NCBI RefSeq assembly: GCF_000242635.2
Contig: NC_017770.1
Location: 2,306,669 to 2,370,668 of the forward strand
DNA length: 64,000 bases
Direction: 5' to 3'
Origin: Solitalea canadensis DSM 3403
Lineage (GTDB): Bacteria; Bacteroidota; Bacteroidia; Sphingobacteriales; Sphingobacteriaceae
Below are positions 26,026 through 33,735 of this stretch, one piece after another. Both the position numbers and the translations under genes were made by a program. Each line of letters opens with the position of its first letter. The stretch's first letter is position 1. Below the pieces are notes generated by a model. The model saw nothing but the letters and a program-made list of their open reading frames with translations, did no database searches and was not told the DNA's origin.

Positions 26026-26623
26026 TCAGGAACGGGCAAATGTTAGAAGCAGACTATAATCGCCTTTGTCGGCTGCCTTTACTGCCCGAAAGTAAGCCGC
26101 ACGGGCATCGCCCTCGCTGGAAAGATTGGCAGCACCCCAGGTGAACACGGGCAGCTTATAGATTTTCTCAATGATAATATCGGCCATAAGTCGGCTATGC
26201 CTGCCGTTGCCATTAGCAAAGCAATGAATGCTTACAATGCGGTGTTTGAACCGCACTGCAATTTCATCAGGAGGGTAGGTATTATGTTCGTGCCAGTAAC
26301 GCACATCATCCAGCAGGTACCGCAATTCGGTGGTTATTTGCCATTTATCTATGCCAATGTTCTTGTTGGTTTTACGAAACTCACCTGCCCAGGCCCCATA
26401 CATCGGCATACATGCGTTTATGCACCGTGCGGACAAAATCTTCTGTAAAAACCAGCTCCGGCTTAAAGGAACGCCCTAATGTCCACTGTACGGCCTGTTC
26501 TATGTTTTGCTGCTCAAATTCGTCCAGTTCGCCATGGGTGGCAATGGTAGGAATGAGCAACCCTTCTTTCTCTTCTTCATCTAAGGGGGTTTGTCCATCA
26601 ATGTATTCTAAATCTAATCCCAT
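26026..26623 (-). pseudogene. Mobile mystery protein B (Fic-domain), frameshifted
   Basis: Two frames of one gene. The first (from ATG 26623) gives the N-terminus with DGQTPLDEEEKEGLLIPTI and ends at VHKRMYADVWGLGR. The second begins at YGAWAGEFRKTNKNIGI and contains the Fic motif HCFANGNGRHSRL. A run of four G on the coding strand (plus-strand C4 at 26394-26397) explains the break: three G would join ADVW to AWAGEFRK. The family is normally about 200 aa and pairs with protein A. Either a natural inactivating mutation or a sequencing error at a homopolymer. The gene is richer in GC than its surroundings. Confidence 0.85.
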
Positions 26624-27072
26624 AAGATTTTAGGCATTTCGTTTTGAATGGCTGTTGCTCTTTCCTTGATGGCCGCTTCAATCCGTTTTTTTGAATTGGC
26701 CTGGTCTTCGAGCTTCATGGTGTTGGCGGTCCGCATTACAATTTGGGTGGCCAAATCGGTGGCCCGTTTTTCGATGAGGGCATCCAGCGATCCGTCATTG
26801 GGCACAAAGCCATAGACCAACTGCATATCCATAGCACGGGCAATTTCCCGGAGGGATTTGATGGTAATGGAACCGTCCTTTTCCCGCTTCTCAATATCCA
26901 TTACTCCCTGCTTGGAAACGTTCAACTTGTTGCCGAGTTGCTGCATAGTCATCCCAATGGTGGTGCGGATGGCTTTTATCCATCCGGTGGGTGGCATGGC
27001 CACCTGTTTGAGTGAAGCAAAGCCCAGCATTTTGCTGTTGAGCTGTTGCAGTTGGAGTGATTTTTTGCCCAT
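26614..27072 (-). CDS. Mobile mystery protein A (XRE regulator)
   Basis: 152 aa. Seen: a central HTH, IGMTMQQLGNKLNVSKQGVMDIEKREKDGSITIKSLREIARAMDMQLVYGFVP, the constant core of the mobile mystery protein A family, with a helical C-terminus. It overlaps protein B by 10 nt. The A/B pair is a toxin-antitoxin-like XRE + Fic module found sporadically in mobile regions; A is presumed the regulator/antitoxin. Palindromic sites directly upstream (27073-27165) suggest autoregulation. GC content above that of neighbouring genes supports horizontal acquisition. Confidence 0.9.
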   Translation of the reverse strand: MGKKSLQLQQLNSKMLGFASLKQVAMPPTGWIKAIRTTIGMTMQQLGNKLNVSKQGVMDIEKREKDGSITIKSLREIARAMDMQLVYGFVPNDGSLDALIEKRATDLATQIVMRTANTMKLEDQANSKKRIEAAIKERATAIQNEMPKILWD

Positions 27073-27165
27073 AAAGTAAAGTTATAGCTTGACTTTTACA
27101 AGGCAAAAGTAAATCTAATACTTAACTAATGCAAGTTATTAGTAAAGTTATTACTTGACTTTACT
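27073..27165. promoter_or_regulatory. Operator sites upstream of mobile mystery protein A
   Basis: AAAGTAAAG-N6-CTTGACTTT at 27073-27096 abuts the start codon, and AGTAAAGT-N9-ACTTTACT (perfect 8-bp arms) lies at 27141-27165. The phrase CTTGACT recurs once more near 27194. Shared half-sites imply one regulator, most simply protein A itself. Confidence 0.65.
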
Positions 27166-27251
27166 ACCCGTTCGGTAAAGCCGTGACTTGACTATTTAGG
27201 ACGAAAATAGCCTGCAAATAACTGATTAACAATATAGATAACGGATTTTTA

Positions 27252-27605
27252 CTACAGTGTTCTGTAGTGGCCAGCCTTCAGCTTTTCCAAAGCCTTGCCG
27301 GTGGCATTGTGGAGAATATCATCCACGGTACTGGCAGAAAGTTGGAACTGCTTGCCGGTTTCAACGGCCTGTTGACGGGTAAATTCTGCCGGTAAAGCAT
27401 CAAAGAATTTGCGTTTGCTATCGCCTGTTTTGAATTGGGTGCTTCGCTTTGTTTGGGCAGGTTGTTGAATAGGAACCCCACTCTTGCTTAAATACATTGC
27501 CCAGGGCGTCCGCTTCGGTTTCGCAAATAATACCTGTGCCTTCGTTCTGCTCCAAGTGCCAAAGGATTTTTGCATAGCTGGTATTTGCCGGAATGTAGAC
27601 CACTT
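27252..27605 (-). pseudogene. DUF3987 (primase/helicase-like) gene relic
   Basis: Reading leftward, one frame gives VVYIPANTSYAKILWHLEQN and GIICETEADALGNVFKQEWGSYS, typical of the DUF3987 domain. A different frame then gives KRKFFDALPAEFTRQQAVETG and a winged-helix-like end (ASTVDDILHNATGKALEKL). The middle and N-terminal parts of this large (usually >500 aa) mobile-element protein are missing, so an internal deletion plus frameshift is inferred. It abuts the stop codon of mnmE within 14 nt. Confidence 0.72.
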
Positions 27606-27618
27606 TAAAAGAAGATAG

Positions 27619-29007
27619 TTACTTTCCAATACAAAACCTAGTAAAAATACTATCCAGCAAATCCTCATTCGAAATATCACCAGTAATTTCACCTAAATGA
27701 TGTAAAGCACGTTTGATTTCGAACGCCAACAATTCACCTCCAAAAGGTTGATCCATCAAACGTAACGTATCGTCCAATGCTTCATTGGTTTTTTGAAGTG
27801 CTTCAAGGTGACGCACGTTGGAGATCATGGTTTCGTCGTTATTCAGTTGATCTACATGGGCTTTATGCAATAACGCTTCTGTAAATTTATCAAGGTTAAT
27901 CCGGTCTTTGGCTGAAATGAATAACATCCCGTTTAAACCTGCATATTGTTTTTGCAATTCCGTTTCGCTGGTTCTATCTAATTTATTGGCTACTAATAAA
28001 ATAGAGTCGATTGAAGTATGTTGACCCAGTTCTTCTACAATTGCTCGTAATTCATCTGCTGATGTTTCTTCCGGATCGAATAAATAAATAACCAGTGCTG
28101 ATTGGCGAATCTTCTCGTAGGCCTTCTCTACTCCTATGGATTCAATTTTATCAGAGGTTTCGCGGATACCAGCTGTATCTATAAAACGGAAATTAATTCC
28201 ACCTATGTTTATTTCGTCCTCAATGGTATCTCGCGTGGTTCCGGCAATTTCAGAAACAATCGCTCTTTCTTCATTCAGCAAAGCATTCAGCAACGTTGAT
28301 TTCCCTACATTGGGCTTGCCTGAAATAACTACCGGAATACCGTTTTTAATAGCATTCCCTAAGTCAAACGACTTAATCAGTTTTCGGATTACCGATTGAA
28401 TGCTGCTAATTAATGCTTTTAACTGGGGACGGTTGGCAAACTCTACATCTTCTTCGGCAAAATCTAATTCCAGCTCAATTAGCGCAGCAAAGTCGATCAA
28501 CTGCTGACGTAATGCCTTTAGCTCATTGGAGAATCCTCCACGCAGTTGGCGTAATGCCATGTTATGCGAGGCTTCGGTGCGACTGGCAATCAAGTCGGCT
28601 ACAGCTTCTGCTTGTGAAAGGTCTAATTGGCCGTTTAAAAATGCGCGTAACGTAAACTCTCCGGGCTTCGCAATTCTTGCTCCGTTTTTAATAAACAGAT
28701 TAATAAGCTTTTGGATGATATAGGGTGAAGCATGGCAAGAAACTTCTACCGAATTCTCACGGGTATATGAGCTTGGTGCTACAAATACGGTAGCCAAAAC
28801 TTCATCGATAATGATTCCATCTTCTCTAATCGTTCCGAAATGAACGGTATGAGAGGGTTGTTTTTCTAAATCCTTCCCATGAAACACTTTGTTACAAATA
28901 GAAATTGCTTCCGGACCTGATAATCGGATGACCGCTATTGCACCTGTTCCCGATGGAGTGGCTAATGCAACAATGGTATCTTCTGCAAATGGAGAATTAG
29001 AAAACAT
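27619..29007 (-). CDS. mnmE: tRNA modification GTPase MnmE (TrmE)
   Basis: 462 aa, full length. Seen: N-terminal folate-binding domain (MFSNSPFAEDTIVALATPSG), helical domain, inserted G domain with G1 GKPNVGKST (230-238), G3 DTAGIRE, G4 NKLD, and the invariant C-terminus FCIGK whose Cys is essential in the family. With MnmG it makes the 5-carboxymethylaminomethyl group on wobble uridine of several tRNAs. Chromosomal housekeeping gene. Its 3' end borders mobile-element debris; in enterobacteria the same 3' end is the attachment site of Salmonella genomic island 1. Confidence 0.97.
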   Translation of the reverse strand: MFSNSPFAEDTIVALATPSGTGAIAVIRLSGPEAISICNKVFHGKDLEKQPSHTVHFGTIREDGIIIDEVLATVFVAPSSYTRENSVEVSCHASPYIIQKLINLFIKNGARIAKPGEFTLRAFLNGQLDLSQAEAVADLIASRTEASHNMALRQLRGGFSNELKALRQQLIDFAALIELELDFAEEDVEFANRPQLKALISSIQSVIRKLIKSFDLGNAIKNGIPVVISGKPNVGKSTLLNALLNEERAIVSEIAGTTRDTIEDEINIGGINFRFIDTAGIRETSDKIESIGVEKAYEKIRQSALVIYLFDPEETSADELRAIVEELGQHTSIDSILLVANKLDRTSETELQKQYAGLNGMLFISAKDRINLDKFTEALLHKAHVDQLNNDETMISNVRHLEALQKTNEALDDTLRLMDQPFGGELLAFEIKRALHHLGEITGDISNEDLLDSIFTRFCIGK

Positions 29008-29047
29008 TTAATAAAAATTTGGCTTTATGCCGCAAAGATAAGATTAT

Positions 29048-29080
29048 TATTAGCTGTTAGCTATTAGCAATTAGCCGTTG
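29048..29080. repeat. Single heptamer array (TAGCNNT type)
   Basis: tagctgt, tagctat, tagcaat, tagccgt: four successive 7-nt words upstream of mnmE. No complementary arm is visible nearby. Confidence 0.55.
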
Positions 29081-29127
29081 GAAAATGAACAAAGGATAAC
29101 TACTCAAAGTTAACAGCGAACGCCTAT

Positions 29128-29640
29128 TCATAGTTTTTTAGCCTTTTCGGCTCTTAACATTTCACCGAAGGTTAAATTGTACTGCATCGCATTTAATGTT
29201 AACGCTATGCGCCGTGCGCGGGTAGGTTCAGTTTTAGCACTATTGATCCAGTTGATAAAGTAGTTTTGATGAGATTTGGGTAATCTTTCAAAGCTTTGAA
29301 GCACCTCCGATTCATCTTGCAGACAATCATAAAGATCTTCCGGCATTTCAATTTTAAAGTCTTTATCCTCTTCCAACTCTACATGCAACATAGCTCCTGC
29401 CGACTTACCTAATTTCTTACGCAGTCCGGCATTAAGGGCGATAATAAAGTTACCTTGACCAACAGGAAACATGGCCATTCCATTTATGGGGGTATTATCA
29501 AGGGTTCCTTTTACCCGTAGTTCTTTACGATTTCCAGGTTTGATTTCCTGAGCCAAATCAGCCGGAATATCAACATAAGTCCAGCCCGTTTTTTCAGCAT
29601 TCTTCTTGTATTGAAATATGACAGCTTCAAAGGTTACCAT
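29128..29640 (-). CDS. DUF1905 + YdeI/OmpD-associated domain protein
   Basis: 170 aa. The N-terminal half (TFEAVIFQYKKNAEKTGWTYVDIPADLA ... GTLDNTPINGMAMFPVGQGNFIIALN) is a DUF1905 barrel; the C-terminal helices (FERLPKSHQNYFINWINSAK...RRIALTLNAM) are the YdeI/OmpD-associated segment that commonly follows. Soluble, function unknown. Monocistronic, bordered on its 5' side by word repeats. Confidence 0.85.
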   Translation of the reverse strand: MVTFEAVIFQYKKNAEKTGWTYVDIPADLAQEIKPGNRKELRVKGTLDNTPINGMAMFPVGQGNFIIALNAGLRKKLGKSAGAMLHVELEEDKDFKIEMPEDLYDCLQDESEVLQSFERLPKSHQNYFINWINSAKTEPTRARRIALTLNAMQYNLTFGEMLRAEKAKKL

Positions 29641-29653
29641 GAAGTGAAGATAA

Positions 29654-29897
29654 CCGCAAAGACGCAGAGGCGCAAAGAAAATTACGAATTATGTGTTACG
29701 AGTTACGTGTTATTAGTTTTTCAGAAGTGATAATTCTTAACATGAAACACTCTACAAAAAATCAAAAACCTTTTGCAGCTTAGCGACTTTCCTTAAGCGG
29801 TATAACTATGAATGTTAATAGTTGCCGACATAGGGATAACTCGTAACTCGAAACCCACAACCCGAAATCAAAAAACTTAGCGGCTTTGCGTCCTCCC
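29654..29897. repeat. Nested inverted word-repeat pairs (8-nt outside, 7-nt inside)
   Basis: Outer arms: cgcaaaga-cgcagagg-cgcaaaga (29654-29680) and the complement-type tagcggctttgcgtcctccc (29875-29897). Inner arms: acgaatt-atgtgtt-acgagtt-acgtgtt (29683-29718) and taactcg-taactcg-aaaccca-caacccg (29837-29870). The 118-nt centre has no recognisable gene. This fills the 258-nt gap between two leftward genes. Confidence 0.75.
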
Positions 29898-29898
29898 T

Positions 29899-30666
29899 TT
29901 AAAACTTCTCTTCAATCCCTAACCCAAACAATGCAAAATCATAGCGGGCGGGATCAGCAGGATCAAACTGCCGGAGGTTTTGGCTGAGTTCGAGGGTTGT
30001 TAACCAGTCGACTTGCTTACGGGTAATTAAACCAAGTTTGCGCGCCACTCGTTCTACATGCAAATCTAGCGGACATAAAAGGTCTTTCATCTGAATGGTG
30101 TTCCAGATTCCAAAGTCAACGCCCTTATCGTCTTTTCTCACCATCCAACGCAAAAACATATTTAAACGTTTACAGGTCGATTTATTATTCGGACTGGTTA
30201 CATGCTTTCGTGTACGATGCGGATAATCGGGCAAGGAGAAAAAATAGGTTTGAAAGTGATTTAAGGCCACTTCAACATTTACCTCTTTATTGTGAGGGAT
30301 AAAAGCCTGTTCTAAGCTTTCGTAATAAGCATAGTGATGCTTAAAAAACTCAATAAAATATAGGGTATCGGTAGCATTAAACGTGCGGTGCTTAAAATGA
30401 AGAAAACGTTTTAAATCCTTCTCTTCATGTTGCGTAATAAACTGATGAGGAGCACCATCCATCAACGAAATCAATTCATTACATTTATTGATAATCGTTT
30501 TCCGCTGGCCCCAGGCTAAAACTGCCGCCCAAAAACCCATTATCTCAATATCCTGTTTCTTCGAAAATAAATGCGGAATACAAATCGGATCGTTAGGAAT
30601 AAAGTCGGGTTGGTTGTATTGCTCAGCTTTTGCGTCGAGGAAAGGCTTTAAATCTATTATATTCAT
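29899..30666 (-). CDS. DUF2400 / TIGR02757 family protein
   Basis: 255 aa soluble protein. Conserved stretches include the opening DPICIPHLFSKKQDIEIMGFWAAVLAWGQRKTIINKCNEL, later KRLNMFLRWMVRKDDKGVDFGIWN and CPLDLHVERVARKLGLITRK, the hallmark of the TIGR02757 (DUF2400) family, which resembles a helix-hairpin-helix DNA glycosylase fold in its C-terminal half. No experimentally settled function. Monocistronic between two word-repeat arrays. Confidence 0.88.
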   Translation of the reverse strand: MNIIDLKPFLDAKAEQYNQPDFIPNDPICIPHLFSKKQDIEIMGFWAAVLAWGQRKTIINKCNELISLMDGAPHQFITQHEEKDLKRFLHFKHRTFNATDTLYFIEFFKHHYAYYESLEQAFIPHNKEVNVEVALNHFQTYFFSLPDYPHRTRKHVTSPNNKSTCKRLNMFLRWMVRKDDKGVDFGIWNTIQMKDLLCPLDLHVERVARKLGLITRKQVDWLTTLELSQNLRQFDPADPARYDFALFGLGIEEKF

Positions 30667-30669
30667 TGT

Positions 30670-30780
30670 ATATTTCGAGTTACGGGTTGCGGGTTACGTG
30701 TTAAACACTAACTAAAAATTATGTATCGAGTTTAATAGTTCGTCCAAAACACGAAATTCGTAACCCGTAACCCGTAATTA
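30670..30780. repeat. Inverted heptamer pair (CGNGTTA type)
   Basis: Left arm cgagtta-cgggttg-cgggtta-cgtgtta (30674-30703); right arm cgtaacc-cgtaacc-cgtaatt (30758-30778) in the reverse-complementary sense. About 45 nt of unrelated AT-rich DNA lies between. Confidence 0.75.
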
Positions 30781-30782
30781 AT

Positions 30783-31082
30783 TTAAAACCCCAAATTCCC
30801 TAAACCCGGAATATTCGGCATTATCGTTTTCATTTCTGCAGCCATCAGTTGATCGGCTTGTTCTAACGCACGGTTTACGGCTACAGTAATTAATTCCTCC
30901 ACTTCTTCCCTGTCGCGAACATTAAACACGCTTGGGTTAATTTTTATGTCCAACACCTTACGGTTTCCATTACAGGTAACCACAACAGCACCATTGTCAA
31001 CCTCACCGGTTACACTAATGGTTTCAAGGCGATTTTTAATCTCTTCCGCCTTTTTCTTCGCTTCAAATAAATTGCCTAACAT
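30783..31082 (-). CDS. ybaB: YbaB/EbfC nucleoid-associated protein
   Basis: 99 aa, the normal length. N-terminal helix LFEAKKKAEEIKNRLETI, then a short sheet with VVVTCNGNRKVLDIKINPSV and a C-terminal helix VNRALEQADQLMAAEMKT, followed by a PGLGNLGF tail. It binds DNA as a dimer with little sequence specificity. In many bacteria it follows dnaX and precedes recR; here neither is adjacent, which is common in Bacteroidota. Confidence 0.92.
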   Translation of the reverse strand: MLGNLFEAKKKAEEIKNRLETISVTGEVDNGAVVVTCNGNRKVLDIKINPSVFNVRDREEVEELITVAVNRALEQADQLMAAEMKTIMPNIPGLGNLGF

Positions 31083-31107
31083 GGTTCTTCTTGTTTTATG
31101 TTATTTA

Positions 31108-31243
31108 GGACCATAGTCCATGGACCATAGACCATAGTGACTACATTACTTAGATAATAAACTAATTATCAATAAAATACTCAATTACAATTAAATATTT
31201 ATCACGTAAAGTACCATGGTCTATGGACTATGGACCATGGACT
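31108..31243. repeat. Inverted heptamer pair (CCATRGA type)
   Basis: Left arm gaccata-gtccatg-gaccata-gaccata (31108-31136); right arm tggtcta-tggacta-tggacca-tggacta (31215-31242), in the opposite sense. The right arm runs up to the last codons of the cystathionine gamma-synthase gene. The same word occurs at 5822-5885. Confidence 0.75.
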
Positions 31244-32387
31244 AAACACTCGCCAGTGCCTTCTCCAAATCCTCAATTAGATCTTCCACATCTTCAACAC
31301 CAACGCTTAAGCGGATAAGTGTATCTGTAACACCGCTTTTTAAGCGCTCTTCGCGAGGAATAGAAGCATGCGTCATTGATGCAGGGTGACCGATCAGTGA
31401 TTCAACACCTCCTAATGATTCAGCCAATGAGAATAAATGCGTACCGCTTAAAATCTTCATGGCATCTTCCATTTTATCACCTTTCAGAGAAAACGACATC
31501 ATGCCGCCAAAATCACGCATTTGCTGTTTTGCTATTGAATGGTTGGCATGATCTTCGAAACCTGGCCAATATACTTTATCTACTTTAGGATGATTTCTTA
31601 GGTAATGAGCAATGGTCTTTCCGTTTTCAGAATGACGCTGCATGCGCAAATGAAGCGTTTTAATACCTCTTAAAACAAGGAAACAATCCTGAGGACCAGG
31701 TGTAGCTCCACAAGCATTTTGATAGAATGCAATCTGCTCTGCTAGTTGATCATTATTTACCACTAATGCGCCCATAACCACATCCGAGTGACCCGACATG
31801 TATTTAGTCAACGAGTGCATTACGATATCAGCACCTAAAGTCATTGGATTTTGCAAATAAGCCGATGCAAATGTGTTATCAACACCTAATAAAATATGGT
31901 GTTTTTTAGCAATTGCCGAAGCTCCTGCAATATCAATGATCTTTAAGGTAGGATTGGTTGGCGTTTCAATCCAGATCATTTTTGTATTTGAATTGATATA
32001 GCTTTCAATATTTGCCACCTCTTCCATCCCAATGAAATGAAACTTCAATCCGTAATTCTGATAAACTTTGGTAAAAATGCGATAAGTACCTCCGTATAAA
32101 TCGTTAGTACAAATGATTTCATCACCAGGTTTAAACAATTTCATCAAGGTATCAATCGACCCCATACCGGTACTAAAACAAAAACCATGTTTGGCATTTT
32201 CAAGAGCAGCAATGTTATCTTGAAGCTGCGCACGTGTAGGGTTTTGTGTACGAGCGTATTCATAACCCTTATGATTTCCAGGAGCTTCCTGCACGTAAGT
32301 TGAAGTTTGAAAAATTGGTGTCATGATGGCTCCGGTAGACGGATCAGGGAAAACACCTGCATGAATGGCTTTTGTACCGAATTTCAT
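31242..32387 (-). CDS. Trans-sulfuration PLP enzyme (cystathionine gamma-synthase / gamma-lyase type)
   Basis: 381 aa. Seen: FQTSTYVQEAPGNHKGYEYARTQNPTR opening with the Tyr/Arg phosphate-contact motif, GMGSIDTLMKLFKPGDEI, ETPTNPTLKIIDI, and the PLP lysine in HSLTKYMSGHSD (Lys195). The family makes or cleaves cystathionine, or uses O-acetylhomoserine; MetB, MccB and MetC-like activities cannot be told apart by eye. No other methionine or cysteine gene is adjacent. Confidence 0.92.
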   Translation of the reverse strand: MKFGTKAIHAGVFPDPSTGAIMTPIFQTSTYVQEAPGNHKGYEYARTQNPTRAQLQDNIAALENAKHGFCFSTGMGSIDTLMKLFKPGDEIICTNDLYGGTYRIFTKVYQNYGLKFHFIGMEEVANIESYINSNTKMIWIETPTNPTLKIIDIAGASAIAKKHHILLGVDNTFASAYLQNPMTLGADIVMHSLTKYMSGHSDVVMGALVVNNDQLAEQIAFYQNACGATPGPQDCFLVLRGIKTLHLRMQRHSENGKTIAHYLRNHPKVDKVYWPGFEDHANHSIAKQQMRDFGGMMSFSLKGDKMEDAMKILSGTHLFSLAESLGGVESLIGHPASMTHASIPREERLKSGVTDTLIRLSVGVEDVEDLIEDLEKALASV

Positions 32388-32555
32388 ATTCTTAAATATT
32401 GCTATTAATTAAGTGAATGTTAAGATACTTTACAATGTGGCAATAAAATTGTTATTAGTCTTTTTGCAGTTTACGAGTAAAAACAATTTTTAAAACACAA
32501 AAGAAAGAAAAACAATTCATTTAATTTATCAACTAATCTTAATTATCTAACGCTC

Positions 32556-33422
32556 ATGAGATTAATCTCCTCTAAGGTCATCGTCATGCTGGGCATGCTT
32601 GGCTTAATGTTTACCTCCTGTCAAAAGGACGATCAAAAAGTTTCCAAATCAATGGATGTCGAGGCTTCTGTTCAGGGAGTTTCAAAAAATGACATCATCG
32701 TTGCCGATTTATTTGAGCAGATCAACATCATTTCAAGAAGCAACCCTTCTTTAATTGACGAAAGTGCTAAAAGTAAAGCTGTAGAGGGTTTTGGAGATGA
32801 TGTTTTGGGTCATTTGGAAGATTTCTCATGTGCCAAAGTTAAGGTTAATGTTGGATGGCCAAAAGTGGTTACTGTTGATTATGGAGCAGGTGGATGTGAA
32901 GATCCTAAAACCAAAAAACTTCGCAAAGGCAAAATCAAGCTTACTTATAATAAAGTATGGTTAGCCCTTGGATGCGAGGTAACAGTAGAATTTGAAGATT
33001 ACTGGTGTGGCGACACTAAATTTGATGGTTATTGTAAAATTACTTCAACAGGTATTGCTAAAAATGGCAACCTTAAGTTTAAATTAGAATGTGAAGGAAC
33101 TAAGATTCACTGCGAATGTGTTGAAAGATGGTCTTGCAAAAAAGAGATTGAATGGTGCAATAATGGCACACTGCTAAACATTTTTGATGATTATTATTCA
33201 ATTACAGGCTATGGTGAAGGTTCTGATAACAAAGGCAACTATTTCACCGAAAAAATTAAAGTTGCCCTTATCAAAAAAGCCTTCTGTCCTTGGATAAGCA
33301 AGGGTTCTATAGAACTTAGCTCAAGTAAAGCTCCATTATGTACGTTAGATTTTGGTGCGGGCGATTGTGATGCAAAAGCAACTTTAACTATTAATGGAAC
33401 TACCAAACAAATCGATCTATAA
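32556..33422 (+). CDS. Cys-rich lipoprotein, paralogue of the next gene
   Basis: 288 aa. Lipobox MFTSC at residues 18-22 followed by QKDD. After a helical linker with DIIVADLFEQINIISR, a beta-rich domain begins with GWPKVVTVDYGAGGC and has RKGKIKLTYN and a terminal ATLTINGTTKQIDL. It contains 13 Cys besides the lipid Cys, several in pairs spaced two apart (HCEC, WSCKKEIEWC), so disulfides or metal binding are likely after export. The neighbouring gene encodes the same architecture without any of these Cys. I do not recognise a named family; surface or periplasmic role inferred from the lipobox only. Confidence 0.85.
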   Translation: MRLISSKVIVMLGMLGLMFTSCQKDDQKVSKSMDVEASVQGVSKNDIIVADLFEQINIISRSNPSLIDESAKSKAVEGFGDDVLGHLEDFSCAKVKVNVGWPKVVTVDYGAGGCEDPKTKKLRKGKIKLTYNKVWLALGCEVTVEFEDYWCGDTKFDGYCKITSTGIAKNGNLKFKLECEGTKIHCECVERWSCKKEIEWCNNGTLLNIFDDYYSITGYGEGSDNKGNYFTEKIKVALIKKAFCPWISKGSIELSSSKAPLCTLDFGAGDCDAKATLTINGTTKQIDL

Positions 33423-33447
33423 TTTTTCTTATTCCTAACGTTTATTT

Positions 33448-33480
33448 AGCGTCGCATTCAGGTAATGCGGCGCTTTTTTT
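33448..33480 (+). terminator. Terminator after the Cys-rich lipoprotein gene
   Basis: AGCGTCGCATT pairs with AATGCGGCGCT (one G-T mismatch) over a 5-nt loop, followed by a T7 run. Confidence 0.9.
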
Positions 33481-33735
33481 GCTTTTACCTCTTCCTGTTG
33501 ATTGGTATACAATGCCTATTAGTTAAAGTTTAATTATTAAGCATTGTATACACAAACAATCGCCTGATTTATCCTACATTTTTAGTTAAGAAATAAACTT
33601 AATTTACTTTAATTCAAGTATTTGGTTACTATTTTTAACTATCGCTTTAAAAACTGAAACGAATTATTTTTTTCATCGTTAAACTCTTTTAGATTCATTT
33701 GGTCTGACAATAAAAACTAACCACAATAAAAAAAT
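33481..33735. other. Intergenic leader of the second lipoprotein gene
   Basis: Together with the preceding terminator this makes a 313-nt gap. It is AT-rich; the phrase caatgcctatt/gcattgtata near 33510-33550 is partly self-complementary (GTATACAATGC with GCATTGTATAC), which could be a hairpin or operator. No gene or family motif is visible. Confidence 0.4.

Noticed and set aside
27619..27640. Search for a second copy of the mnmE 3' end as the other attachment site
   Set aside because: I saw no convincing match to the last ~18 nt of mnmE elsewhere in the window, so no att pair is claimed.
27606..27692. Extension of the DUF3987 relic frame into mnmE
   Set aside because: This part is an out-of-frame shadow of the mnmE 3' end; only the segment left of 27605 has DUF3987-like sequence.
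29719..29836. Remnant four-helix-bundle gene between word arms
   Set aside because: The 118-nt centre has no frame resembling that family; the same was true for the other array centres.
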